Source of the DNA: a virus
IMG/VR virus record: IMGVR_UViG_3300046313_000278
Span: 1-20,875 of that record
Length of the DNA: 20,875 bases
Strand: one strand, 5' to 3'
A program made the translations under genes and the position numbers. Shown here piece by piece: positions 1 through 7,219 of the stretch. Below the pieces are notes generated by a model, which made no database searches, was not told the origin of the DNA, and saw only the letters and a list, made by a program, of their open reading frames with translations. Numbering within the stretch: position 1 is the stretch's first letter; each line of letters opens with the position of its first letter.

Positions 1-1610
1 CTCCACGGTTCAAACGAGAATTGCTGGAGAAGAACGGATTCACATCTTTGATTCAAGCAATTGAGTCGGAGTGTGAATCTGTTGGTCTTGGAGACGCGCC
101 TTTGACGGACAAGATTCGAGCTTATTGTAAGAATCAAATGTTTTCTCCAATGTGCAAGATGTGTTCAACCCCATATCGGCTTTGGTCAAACAAACATCAA
201 GCATGGGCCAAATATTGTTCTCAGAAATGTATTCAGAGTGACCCAGAAGTCAAATCTAAAAACTTCTGTGAAGATTATTCCGAACTGGTCAAAAAGCGAG
301 AATCAACCATGTTGGAAAAATATGGCGTGAGTTCTTGGTCACAGACCGAAGAACATAAAACAGCATTTGCAAAACGCACAAAGGAAGCGTGGTCAGACAC
401 TGAGCGTCGGGAACAACGACTTGAGGTTAGAAAGGAAACGAATTTAAAAAGATATGGAGTTTCTGTCGTTTCTCAAGTTCCTGACGTAAAACAAAAACAA
501 CTTGAGACTAAACGTAAGAATAGAGAAAGTTTGTCTGAAGAAGACCGAGAAGTGGCAGATATTGCCAGAAAAAATGCATATCGTAAATCGAGACTTACTC
601 CAGAAGCGCATGCAAAACTGACTTCCTTTGAATTCATGCATGACCTTTACGTGGTCAAGAAGACTCCTGTTATAAGTTGTGCAACTGAGATTGGTTGCTC
701 ACAAGGTTCGATCATAACAGCATTGCGAGAGCTTGGAATTCCTTACGTGCCATATGTCCATAACCAAGAATCTTGGGACGAAATTAAGCTATTTGAGTTC
801 ATCAAATCAATCTGTCCAACAGCCATTAGGACTTACAAGATAGGAAAGCATCTTGACATCTTCGTCCCAGAATTGAAACTTGGATTTGAGTATAATGGTG
901 TTTACTGGCACTCTGATGTGAAGCGTGCCCCAGATCATCATAAGAAAAAAGTAGAACATTTTTACAATCACGACATTCGATACGTTCAAATATGGGAAGA
1001 CGACTGGAAAAATCGACAGGATGTAGTCAAGAAGTTCATCATAAACTTGATCGGAAAGACCAAACGGATTGGGGCCAGAAAAACGACCATTGTTGAATTG
1101 TCTCAACCAGAATTTACAAAATTCATGGATTTGAATCACATGCAAGGTTCGACAGTTTCTTCAGTTAGACTCGGGTTGGTATACGATGGAGAAATTGTTG
1201 CAGCAATGGGGTTTAAAGAAACGGCATCGAACACAAAAATGAAAAATGGGTTTGAGTTAAATCGGTTTGCGAACACAAACGTCAATGGAGCATTTGCAAA
1301 ATTGTTCAAACATTTCGTATCGCTGCGAAACCCACAGTTTGTGTCATCTTTTGGCGACCTCGAAATAATTGATAAACGTAAAAATGTTTACCTATCAAAC
1401 GGATTTGTTCAACATGCGGTCATTGATCCAGACTACCGATACTATGATTATCGAACGAAGATGCGCGAGCATAAGTTTGGTTATAGAAAATCAAAATTTG
1501 CCAAGATTGGTCTTGATATTAAAGGAAAAACTGAACGAGAATTGGCTATTGAATACAAATTGATTCGATGTTATGATTCCGGTAAAATCCAATATATCTG
1601 GAACCAATAA
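1..1610 (+). CDS. Vsr-like / homing-type endonuclease, 5' partial
   Basis: The reading frame is open to the left window edge (codons from base 3), so the true start is outside; at least 535 residues are visible. Numbering from the TTG at base 21, a C45-x2-C48...C66-x3-C70 zinc-finger-like cluster is followed by two repeated modules with a KYGV/RYGV...SQ core (about 96-124 and 140-167) and a helix-turn-helix-like segment (217-241). A Vsr/DUF559-like PD-(D/E)XK core lies at 273-330: LDIFVP with D279, GFEYNGVYWHS with E290, then HHKKK and a QIWEDDW strand. The remaining 180 residues (LGLVYDGEIVAAMGF, ELNRFA) look GNAT/Mom-like, a weak call. Such zinc finger, DNA-binding module and nuclease combinations are typical of phage homing-type endonucleases. 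It points toward gp23, opposite to all neighbours except gp17, which fits an inserted mobile gene. DNA cleavage and homing are inferred. Confidence 0.75.
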   Translation, partial: PRFKRELLEKNGFTSLIQAIESECESVGLGDAPLTDKIRAYCKNQMFSPMCKMCSTPYRLWSNKHQAWAKYCSQKCIQSDPEVKSKNFCEDYSELVKKRESTMLEKYGVSSWSQTEEHKTAFAKRTKEAWSDTERREQRLEVRKETNLKRYGVSVVSQVPDVKQKQLETKRKNRESLSEEDREVADIARKNAYRKSRLTPEAHAKLTSFEFMHDLYVVKKTPVISCATEIGCSQGSIITALRELGIPYVPYVHNQESWDEIKLFEFIKSICPTAIRTYKIGKHLDIFVPELKLGFEYNGVYWHSDVKRAPDHHKKKVEHFYNHDIRYVQIWEDDWKNRQDVVKKFIINLIGKTKRIGARKTTIVELSQPEFTKFMDLNHMQGSTVSSVRLGLVYDGEIVAAMGFKETASNTKMKNGFELNRFANTNVNGAFAKLFKHFVSLRNPQFVSSFGDLEIIDKRKNVYLSNGFVQHAVIDPDYRYYDYRTKMREHKFGYRKSKFAKIGLDIKGKTERELAIEYKLIRCYDSGKIQYIWNQ

Positions 1611-1612
1611 TG

Positions 1613-1640
1613 AAAAAACCCGCCGAAGCGGGTTTTATTT
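1613..1640. terminator. bidirectional rho-independent terminator
   Basis: A GC-rich hairpin (ACCCGC, loop CGAA, GCGGGT) is flanked by an A6 run on the left and TTTTATTT on the right, so each strand reads stem, then a T tract. On the minus strand the loop is a TTCG tetraloop followed by T6. It starts three bases after the stop of the plus-strand endonuclease gene and lies beyond the gp23 stop on the minus strand, so it can end both converging transcripts. Confidence 0.92.
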
Positions 1641-1644
1641 GGTG

Positions 1645-1671
1645 AACTATTCAATACAGTATTGAATAGTT
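1645..1671. repeat. 27-bp perfect palindrome after gp23
   Basis: Two 13-bp arms, AACTATTCAATAC and GTATTGAATAGTT, are separated by a single central A. The palindrome sits 11 bp beyond the gp23 stop codon, between gp23 and the bidirectional terminator. The one-base spacer and AT-rich stem with no adjoining T tract are unlike a terminator. The symmetry suits a homodimeric protein site, a cruciform, or an mRNA 3'-end stem. No function is established. Confidence 0.85.
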
Positions 1672-1682
1672 TGCTATCAAAA

Positions 1683-3008
1683 TCACAGCAGGTTAGTGAT
1701 TTTGATACGACGATAGAACGCATTGGAGTTAGCTGCCATACCATCGCCAGCAACGGTAGTCGTTGCATAGGGGTGGGCAACGATACCATAGCGGCTCTTG
1801 AACGCAATGCGAGGCTGCATAGAAGCAGGATCAACAGCGCGGAACAGTTGCAGAGGCTGATATGGGCAGTAGAACATACCGGCTTCGTAAGGAGTAGCAC
1901 CTTTACGACCAATGATGGCATAGTGCTCGTTAGCAGCGCCGTTGGCGAGGTAAGGATCGACATACACCTTGAAGCGACCATTCAGGATACCAGCAAAGGT
2001 AGTAGAAGAGTCATCAACGACGTTCACGCCACCGATAGCGGGGTTGTAGTCCAGTTGACCAGTCATTGCCAGAGCAGCAGCCACATCGCTGGAGCAGATG
2101 ATGAAGTTACCACGACCCATACGGGTATCGTGGGAGACGACGTTCGCATCGCGTTCGCAAGCAAACATCAAACCTTTGAACTTTTCCACAGACCAACGGC
2201 CACCGGCATCTTGATCCATGTCAAACAGACCGGGGGTGGTGGTGTATTGTGCGCCAACCTTAGCAGACACGGCAATCGAACGCACAACTTCACGGTTCAT
2301 CTCAGCAGTGATCTCGGTGGAGAGCATGTTGATCAGTTCTTGTTCGGCATCCAGACCATGCAGAGCCTTCAGGTCTTGCACCAGTTCCACAGAGTATTCA
2401 GCACGCAGCGCACGGGTCTTGGCTTCAACGGCTTTCTTCTCAATGGTCAGAGCCATTTGACCGAAAGCATTGCCACCAGCAGAACCCAGAGCTTCGCCAA
2501 CAGCGGTAGACATACCAACGCCATAGGTGAAATCGGTTGCAGGGCTGTTCACGGTATCGTTCAGAACGCCGGGGTTGGTACCACGTTGGGTATCATCTGC
2601 ACCTTGGGTACCAGAACGGGCAGTCTTGTCGCCAGAGAAGGAGCTATCGGCTTCACTGAACAGAGCTTCTTGGCCGGTTTGGTTGCCATAGCGAGCTTTG
2701 GCAGCAAAGATCAAGCCGGTAGGTTGGGTCAGAGGCTGAACACCACACACATCGTATGCAATCAGTTGGGGAGCAGTGCGACGAACCAGACCAATCAGAA
2801 TGGGGTCATACTTGGCAATACCGTTCGAGTCTGCATAGCCACCAACGGAGTTGGTAGGAGCATCTTCAAACAGAGCTTGACGGGATTCCATGTTGGCTTT
2901 TTCTTGGTTTTCCAACAGGATAGCGGTTACCTTACGGCGATAGTCTTCGGTGATAGGGGTCTCACCGGCATCCAGGATGGGAGCCCATTTTTGAACGAGA
3001 GAAGTCAT
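1683..3008 (-). CDS. 23: major capsid protein gp23
   Basis: This 441-aa protein (T4 gp23 is 521 aa; marine relatives are shorter) forms the hexamers of the head shell. The N-terminus has the family signature KWAPIL...ETPITEDYRR...TAILLENQE, followed by conserved blocks such as YDPILIGLVRR and QPLTQPTGLIFA. L46-F47-E48 matches the L/I-x-E consensus of the gp21 protease, so removal of about the first 48 residues is predicted; L31-L32-E33 also fits. The start is supported by an AAGGA ribosome site 7 bases upstream. It is last in the head operon, after gp22, with its own promoter-like box and 5' hairpin at 3033-3062, and it ends before the palindrome and terminator. Its sequence is visibly GC-richer (about 53% in a sampled 60-base stretch) than gp22 (about 33% in a similar sample), consistent with codon selection in the most abundant protein. 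Confidence 0.97.
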   Translation of the reverse strand: MTSLVQKWAPILDAGETPITEDYRRKVTAILLENQEKANMESRQALFEDAPTNSVGGYADSNGIAKYDPILIGLVRRTAPQLIAYDVCGVQPLTQPTGLIFAAKARYGNQTGQEALFSEADSSFSGDKTARSGTQGADDTQRGTNPGVLNDTVNSPATDFTYGVGMSTAVGEALGSAGGNAFGQMALTIEKKAVEAKTRALRAEYSVELVQDLKALHGLDAEQELINMLSTEITAEMNREVVRSIAVSAKVGAQYTTTPGLFDMDQDAGGRWSVEKFKGLMFACERDANVVSHDTRMGRGNFIICSSDVAAALAMTGQLDYNPAIGGVNVVDDSSTTFAGILNGRFKVYVDPYLANGAANEHYAIIGRKGATPYEAGMFYCPYQPLQLFRAVDPASMQPRIAFKSRYGIVAHPYATTTVAGDGMAANSNAFYRRIKITNLL

Positions 3009-3032
3009 TTTAATTCCTTAAAGATTGAATGA

Positions 3033-3049
3033 ATTGGCAATATGCCAAT
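3033..3049 (-). other. 5'-UTR hairpin before gp23
   Basis: ATTGGCA, a 3-base loop and TGCCAAT form an inverted repeat just downstream (minus strand) of the late-promoter-like box and before the ribosome site of gp23. It would form near the 5' end of a gp23 transcript, and a role in mRNA stability is plausible. gp19 has a comparable hairpin in the same relative place. Confidence 0.55.
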
Positions 3050-3062
3050 ATAATTATTTACC
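3045..3062 (-). promoter_or_regulatory. late-promoter-like box for gp23
   Basis: The minus strand reads GGTAAATA (3062-3055), sharing the TAAATA core of the T4 late promoter TATAAATA. It continues as ATTATATTGG, giving a 16-17 base match to the element upstream of gp18. It lies 47 bases before the gp23 start, leaving a leader that holds the hairpin and the AAGGA site. Confidence 0.6.
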
Positions 3063-3074
3063 TAACTTTGTTTT

Positions 3075-4133
3075 TCACAAAGCCCTGAGATATGATTGCA
3101 TACGGGGAGACACATTGTCTTCTGTTTCATGGCTTTCCGTAATGGTCACACTCTTTTTCGCAAATTCCTCGGTAATGCTATTCCGTTTGGATTCTTTGCT
3201 AAAAAATGATTCTTTAATGGAATCAAGTTTCTTAACAAATTCTCTTTCGGATTCAAAGACAAATCCTTCGATAAGTGTTTTGAATTTGGCTTTATCAATA
3301 ACCGTGAAATCTTTGACCGTTTCTTCAATGATTTTTTCGCGCTTCATTTCGGCAAGCATTTCATTGGCTTCATCCAATTTTTGCTGAAGTGAACTGAGTT
3401 TGTCGCTCAATTCAGTTTTATCTTCTTGCAATTCAGATACCAACTTAACACCAGCTTCAGGGAGATCAATGCTATGTGCCTCGAATACTCCTTTGATGCC
3501 CATAATAAAAGATTCTGCAATATCGGTCTTGATGCCGCTATCAACGGCAACAATATTATCTGTCATCCACTGTTCGGCCACTTGGGACAAACAACCATCA
3601 ATCTTTTCGCTCAGAACATTTTCCATCTCTGCAATTCGTTCTTCAAAAATTGCAGTCTGATCTTTTGTTTTTGCTTCAAACTCTTCAATGAGAAGTTGTT
3701 CTTTTTTATGGAACTCTTCTTCAATTACTTTGCGAGCATCAACAAGTTTTTCTTCCAAAGCAGCTTCAAAAAGAGCCGTTGCTTTGGTTTTAAATTCTTC
3801 ATTGAATTCTTCAGACAAAACGGAGTCAATCGTATCTTCCTTGACTTCTTTTTTATCTTCGTCTTCGTCTTCTTTTGTTTCCACTTCTGGTTCGGCAGGA
3901 GCTTCTGTTGGCTCTTGTGGAATCAGTGTGGGGTCAATTGGGTTTTCAATTGACACAGGAGGCTCTTCTGGTTCTGCTTCGGCCTCTGGAGCAGTTGCGG
4001 TGGGTGCGGGAGTATCGGCAGCAACAGGTTCTTCATCTTCCATCTTTTTCTTGATGGCTTCCAAGAGACTTTGTTCTTCAGTTTGTTTACCTTCCAGCAA
4101 TGCCTTCAGGTCTTTTTCGAGTTTGGTTGTCAT
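3075..4133 (-). CDS. 22: prohead core scaffolding protein gp22
   Basis: At 352 aa this is longer than T4 gp22 (269 aa). gp22 is the main core scaffold inside the prohead, and gp21 later cuts it to small peptides. The protein is very Glu/Lys-rich with long predicted helices (about 104-180 and 235-325). Family-like blocks include AEQWMTDNIVAVDSGIKTDI, IMGIKGVFEAHSIDLPE and the C-terminal SPRMQSYLRAL. The extra length is a Pro/Glu/Ala-rich, then acidic segment at about residues 35-100 (PAPTATAP, EPEEPP, EDEDEDKKE), likely disordered. Many L/I-x-E tripeptides are present, as expected of a gp21 substrate. It follows gp21 after 17 bases, with TAGGGAA as the ribosome site, and precedes gp23, the T4 order. 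Confidence 0.92.
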   Translation of the reverse strand: MTTKLEKDLKALLEGKQTEEQSLLEAIKKKMEDEEPVAADTPAPTATAPEAEAEPEEPPVSIENPIDPTLIPQEPTEAPAEPEVETKEDEDEDKKEVKEDTIDSVLSEEFNEEFKTKATALFEAALEEKLVDARKVIEEEFHKKEQLLIEEFEAKTKDQTAIFEERIAEMENVLSEKIDGCLSQVAEQWMTDNIVAVDSGIKTDIAESFIMGIKGVFEAHSIDLPEAGVKLVSELQEDKTELSDKLSSLQQKLDEANEMLAEMKREKIIEETVKDFTVIDKAKFKTLIEGFVFESEREFVKKLDSIKESFFSKESKRNSITEEFAKKSVTITESHETEDNVSPRMQSYLRAL

Positions 4134-4150
4134 TAGTATTCCCTATCGGC

Positions 4151-4816
4151 TTACCGAATCTTATTGAGGAAGTCTTGAAATGCTTCCAGTTTTGCTTCTT
4201 GAAGTTTTGCAAGAGGAGCAGACAAAATAATCTGCTGTGCCTCAAATACTTCTCGCTCCATATACATACCATCAACAAAAATGTAGCTTGCTGATTCCAT
4301 CAAATGGTCAACAAACGCATCTGCCACTGATGGGTCATATACACAATCAGCAGCCACTGACAACCGAAAATCGGGTTGAACAATTGTGGTAGAACCTTGT
4401 TTACTGACGGAAGCCAATCCTCGACTGGATACGCCCAATCGAACACCATCTTCGAGCAAATTCTGAAGAATCTTCCCAAGTGGAGTTGACAGAACTTTTG
4501 CTTTTCCATAGAAATGATTTTTGCCATCATTTTCGAGCATTGTTGTCAGAATACATGCGCGTTCTGGATCGACATGAGTGCGCGATCCGGGATGATTCAT
4601 TTCACCGAGTGCCCGTGCAGTTTTGATGTATTCTTTGTCGTATTCTTTGACTGCTTCTTCCATGACCTTTTTTGGATAAATTCGGCCATTGCGGTTCTTT
4701 TTGTCATACATCAAAAATGGACCACTGATATACATCCGTTTTTGTCCATCGGAATCAACGTCACTGGAGATTTCTGCATTGTTTACAGCAATGTTCTGTT
4801 CAAAAATTAGTTTCAT
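4151..4816 (-). CDS. 21: prohead core maturation protease gp21
   Basis: This 221-aa protein (T4 gp21 is 212 aa) is a serine protease of MEROPS family U9/S77 that cleaves scaffold and capsid proteins after L/I-x-E during head maturation. Visible features are the SGPFLMYDKKNRNGRIYP block near residues 31-48, GEMNHP with catalytic H75, LGVSSRG with the serine at 130 or 131, and D157 in SVAADCVYDP as the likely third residue. The H-S spacing (55) equals that of T4 (H85, S140). The ATG overlaps the stop of the upstream 131-aa gene as TAATG, with AGGGG upstream, indicating translational coupling. Confidence 0.95.
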   Translation of the reverse strand: MKLIFEQNIAVNNAEISSDVDSDGQKRMYISGPFLMYDKKNRNGRIYPKKVMEEAVKEYDKEYIKTARALGEMNHPGSRTHVDPERACILTTMLENDGKNHFYGKAKVLSTPLGKILQNLLEDGVRLGVSSRGLASVSKQGSTTIVQPDFRLSVAADCVYDPSVADAFVDHLMESASYIFVDGMYMEREVFEAQQIILSAPLAKLQEAKLEAFQDFLNKIR

Positions 4817-5211
4817 TAGCTAATCCCCTGTTCTGGACGGAAATTAGGCATGTAACCAGCAACCTTCAACAGACGCAAAGAAAGCATACCCTCGCCTGTA
4901 AAGGTAACAACGATGTCTTGATCATTTCCTTGACTATCGGCACTGAACTCATTGGTCAGACTTTCAGTTTCAGAAAACAACATTGTGGTCGTCACTCCAC
5001 CACGAGAAATCGTCAATTTAGACCCAGCAGCAATTGACAGTTCCATGCTACTGACATTGACTCTTGGGGTCACTCCGGGTCTTTGTGTCTCGTTGTTCTT
5101 CAGAAGATCGGTCAACAAGCCAATGGTGGTTGATGCACCACCACCTTCATTGACTACTTTAACCACAGCATCTAAGTGTGTGTTCTTCTGGATGTATTTG
5201 GTAATTGCCAT
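4816..5211 (-). CDS. unknown small head-cassette protein (131 aa)
   Basis: I do not recognise this protein. It starts MAITKYIQKNTHLDAVVKV and is rich in alternating Ser/Thr/Val with predicted beta strands (VSSMELSIAAGSKLTI, QDIVVTFTGEGMLSLRLL), no membrane segment and no cysteine. Its place between the 107-aa gene and gp21 and its TAATG overlap with gp21 suggest a role in head assembly or a small virion protein; a decoration or vertex protein is possible but unproven. The ribosome site AAAAAGGA is strong, and a GGTAAATA box lies just before it. Confidence 0.85.
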   Translation of the reverse strand: MAITKYIQKNTHLDAVVKVVNEGGGASTTIGLLTDLLKNNETQRPGVTPRVNVSSMELSIAAGSKLTISRGGVTTTMLFSETESLTNEFSADSQGNDQDIVVTFTGEGMLSLRLLKVAGYMPNFRPEQGIS

Positions 5212-5226
5212 AGAAATCCTTTTTAT

Positions 5227-5234
5227 TATTTACC
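5227..5234 (-). promoter_or_regulatory. possible late-promoter box GGTAAATA
   Basis: The minus strand carries GGTAAATAAT, identical to the first ten bases of the gp23 box, between the 107-aa gene and the 131-aa gene. It is only 16 bases from the ATG and almost touches the AAAAAGGA ribosome site, so a transcript from it would have a very short leader. It may be chance in AT-rich DNA. Confidence 0.3.
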
Positions 5235-5239
5235 AAAAG

Positions 5240-5563
5240 TTATTCATTCGTAAGAACCATTGAAATGACTTTGGAAAAATTCTCATACGACTCATTCATG
5301 AATGTCGTCAATTTTTCTTTATCAATTTCAAGGGAACGAATCTTCTCAATGGTATCTTCGTTGACAAGAACCAGCTTCCCATCCTTCAATCGGAATGGGA
5401 TTTTTTCATAAACAGACTCGGCGTTCTTATACCCAATCACATGTTCATTGAGAGTAAATTGTTCATTCTCAATTGATTCTTGAATGGAAGTGAACTCGCT
5501 CTCAGTGAGCCGAACACCGTGGTCAAAAATTACGTTCGATAGTCGAGGAAAATCAATTGCCAT
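5240..5563 (-). CDS. unknown protein at the gp68 position (107 aa)
   Basis: This is an acidic 107-aa protein with no clear family match. T4 has gene 68, a prohead core protein, at this place between 67 and 21. Sequence similarity to gp68 is not evident, so the link rests on order alone. The C-terminal half is a predicted helix rich in Glu/Lys (EDTIEKIRSLEIDKEKL), fitting a core component. The ATG lies 11 bases inside the end of the 67-like gene, in another frame, so translation is probably coupled. A tail completion or head-neck role cannot be excluded. Confidence 0.75.
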   Translation of the reverse strand: MAIDFPRLSNVIFDHGVRLTESEFTSIQESIENEQFTLNEHVIGYKNAESVYEKIPFRLKDGKLVLVNEDTIEKIRSLEIDKEKLTTFMNESYENFSKVISMVLTNE

Positions 5564-5696
5564 TTTTACGTTCTTTCAGAATTTGTTCTCGTCTTTTTGC
5601 AATGACTTCACTCGCCTTTTGGCGCAGAACGTCGGTTAGGACTTTTTTGGCTTGCTTGGGGTTGTTCTGAATCAGTTGAACCAGCGTTGGGGTCAT
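5553..5696 (-). CDS. 67: gp67-like prohead core peptide (47 aa)
   Basis: This small gene overlaps the last 89 bases of gp20 in another frame. The chosen ATG (5696-5694) is 6 bases after a perfect AAGGAG; an adjacent ATG at 5699 would add one Met. The peptide begins MTPTLVQLIQNNPKQAKKV and continues with LRQKASEVIAKRREQI. This follows the pattern of T4 gp67/Pip (LI-x2-I-x-N-D-L..ARKLF..A...K..ELI...), a small prohead core protein encoded directly after gp20. T4 gp67 (about 80 aa) has an acidic tail that is missing here. Order, ribosome site and pattern agree; the short length is the reason for caution. Confidence 0.75.
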   Translation of the reverse strand: MTPTLVQLIQNNPKQAKKVLTDVLRQKASEVIAKRREQILKERKNGN

Positions 5697-7164
5697 CATA
5701 TACTCCTTGTTGTTGCTCTTCAGCAATTTCTTCATCCATGCTATCGACTTCTTCATCCGACAGACGGAACACATTGCGCTTGATATAGTTTTGTGAAAAT
5801 ATGCTACCAACAAATGGTTGCATTGCTTCGGCAAGACCAATTCGACCTTGCATAATTTCGCTTTCTTTCAATTCAGCAAAGAAGTTATCCTTTTGATACT
5901 GAACTTTAAGTTTTGACCGAACAAACGTCCAATCTTCTGGAGCAATGATCCCCTTGAGAATCAACTGAACTCTAAGTGCCTGTAGTGGGATTTCTGCAAA
6001 TTTGATACGAAGTCTATTTACAAATTTTGAGAATTTAACTTCGTCTCTTGTGATTTCCGATGCTCTACCCAAATTAAACCCACTTTGATCTGCCTTGACC
6101 CGAGATTGAGGAAGGTTTAGAGATGCATAGAGTTTATTCATGAAATACATGATGTTGTCCATATTGGACATGACAGAATCGCCGGGGAGGGTTGTTATCT
6201 CGGTAGTTCTACCATTGGACCTTCTGGGCAACCAATAATCTTCCAACATGCTGGTATGGACTCGATCATCTGAAATTTCACCAGTTGAATTGTTATATAC
6301 AACTTTGTTTTTGTAGCGATTCATCACATCTTGAATATACTGTTCTGCCTTTTGTTTTGGCATATCAGCAACGTCGATATAGAAAACTCTACGTTGTGGC
6401 GCACGAGACAATGTATAAATCAAACAAGCATCTTCCATATACCGAAGTTGGTTATATGGTTTGATTGATTTATGGATATGACTGATAACCGTTCCAGCTT
6501 CGTCCATCAATCCAGATGGAGCATACAACAACACATCAGGAGACAATCTCAATGCCGTTGATTCAGTCGAGGCAAGGCCTTTGTCGTTATAGATGAAATA
6601 CTCTTCTGTACCAGAAACAACTTCAACACCGTCAGGAGTTTTAGACTTGATGATTTCTCGAATTTTTTTGGTTTTGCGAGAATCGAGTTGTCTAATATCC
6701 TTGATGCCTTCAGCGACGTTAGATTCGTCTACAACGATGTGTGCGTAGTATCGACCATCAACATACCACCGACGAAATAAATCGTGTCCATCGGTGTTTA
6801 AACGCAGCAGAGACACCACGTTATCAAACTCATCGGTGATGGACTTGCGAACCGCATCTGGAATTTCGTTTTTCTCGGCAAATACCGACAATGACATTGG
6901 TGGCTTGTCGTCCTCAATGACAATGGCTTCTGACGTAATTTCTTCAATTGCCATGTCAATTTCGGGAGACATTGCCATTGAGCGATATTTTTGGATTCTC
7001 TCAGATTCGCTACGATACCGACCTTCAATATCGAATGAGTATCCATACATGGCCGCACCAGAACCATAGGAAACCTGATCGTGGGTTCCGTCTTCTGTTT
7101 TTGGTGGCACAAGCGCACCAAGTTCGGTCTGTTGTTTACGAATCTCAAATCCAAAAATCTTCAT
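5608..7164 (-). CDS. 20: portal vertex protein gp20
   Basis: At 518 aa this matches T4 gp20 (524 aa). It forms the dodecameric portal at the head vertex, nucleates the prohead core, and is the channel through which gp17 drives DNA. Diagnostic blocks are the N-terminal MKIFGFEIRK and YGSGAAMYGYSFD, YKSMAMSPEID-type helix (here YRSMAMSPEIDMAIEEI, 60-76), SRAPQRRVFYIDV (253-265), EDYWLPRRSNGRTTEITTLPG (308-328), and NLPQSR (350-355). The C-terminus is a Gln/Ser/Pro-rich tail that overlaps the 67-like gene. The ribosome site is weak (AGAGA, 8 bases upstream). A terminator between gp19 and this gene implies that reduced read-through or an unrecognised promoter sets its expression. Confidence 0.97.
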   Translation of the reverse strand: MKIFGFEIRKQQTELGALVPPKTEDGTHDQVSYGSGAAMYGYSFDIEGRYRSESERIQKYRSMAMSPEIDMAIEEITSEAIVIEDDKPPMSLSVFAEKNEIPDAVRKSITDEFDNVVSLLRLNTDGHDLFRRWYVDGRYYAHIVVDESNVAEGIKDIRQLDSRKTKKIREIIKSKTPDGVEVVSGTEEYFIYNDKGLASTESTALRLSPDVLLYAPSGLMDEAGTVISHIHKSIKPYNQLRYMEDACLIYTLSRAPQRRVFYIDVADMPKQKAEQYIQDVMNRYKNKVVYNNSTGEISDDRVHTSMLEDYWLPRRSNGRTTEITTLPGDSVMSNMDNIMYFMNKLYASLNLPQSRVKADQSGFNLGRASEITRDEVKFSKFVNRLRIKFAEIPLQALRVQLILKGIIAPEDWTFVRSKLKVQYQKDNFFAELKESEIMQGRIGLAEAMQPFVGSIFSQNYIKRNVFRLSDEEVDSMDEEIAEEQQQGVYDDPNAGSTDSEQPQASQKSPNRRSAPKGE

Positions 7165-7186
7165 TGTAAAATCTCTGTTCAGTTAG

Positions 7187-7208
7187 AAAAACGGGAACCG
7201 AAGTTCCC
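7187..7208 (-). terminator. rho-independent terminator after gp19
   Basis: On the minus strand GGGAAC, a TTCG tetraloop and GTTCCC are followed by GTTTTT. It lies 11 bases beyond the gp19 stop and 22 bases before the gp20 start. It should lower transcription from the very abundant tail tube gene into the portal gene, which is needed in only 12 copies per head. Confidence 0.9.
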
Positions 7209-7219
7209 TTGTTCTTTAC

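Noticed and set aside
1662-3032. Long plus-strand open frame (456 aa) opposite gp23
   Set aside because: It lies entirely antisense to a certain gp23 and has low-complexity Ser/Thr/Gly/Gln composition with no domain. It is explained by the codon bias of gp23.
3688-4167. Ser-rich plus-strand open frame opposite gp22
   Set aside because: Its Ser/Ala content is the complement of the Glu/Pro/Ala codons of gp22; there is no ribosome site or family.
5240-5563. Firm assignment as gp68
   Set aside because: Position fits, but no convincing sequence similarity is visible, so it is left unnamed.
5697-5840. Upstream extension of the 67-like frame inside gp20
   Set aside because: Only the part from the ATG next to AAGGAG looks like a gene; the rest is a shadow of gp20 coding sequence.
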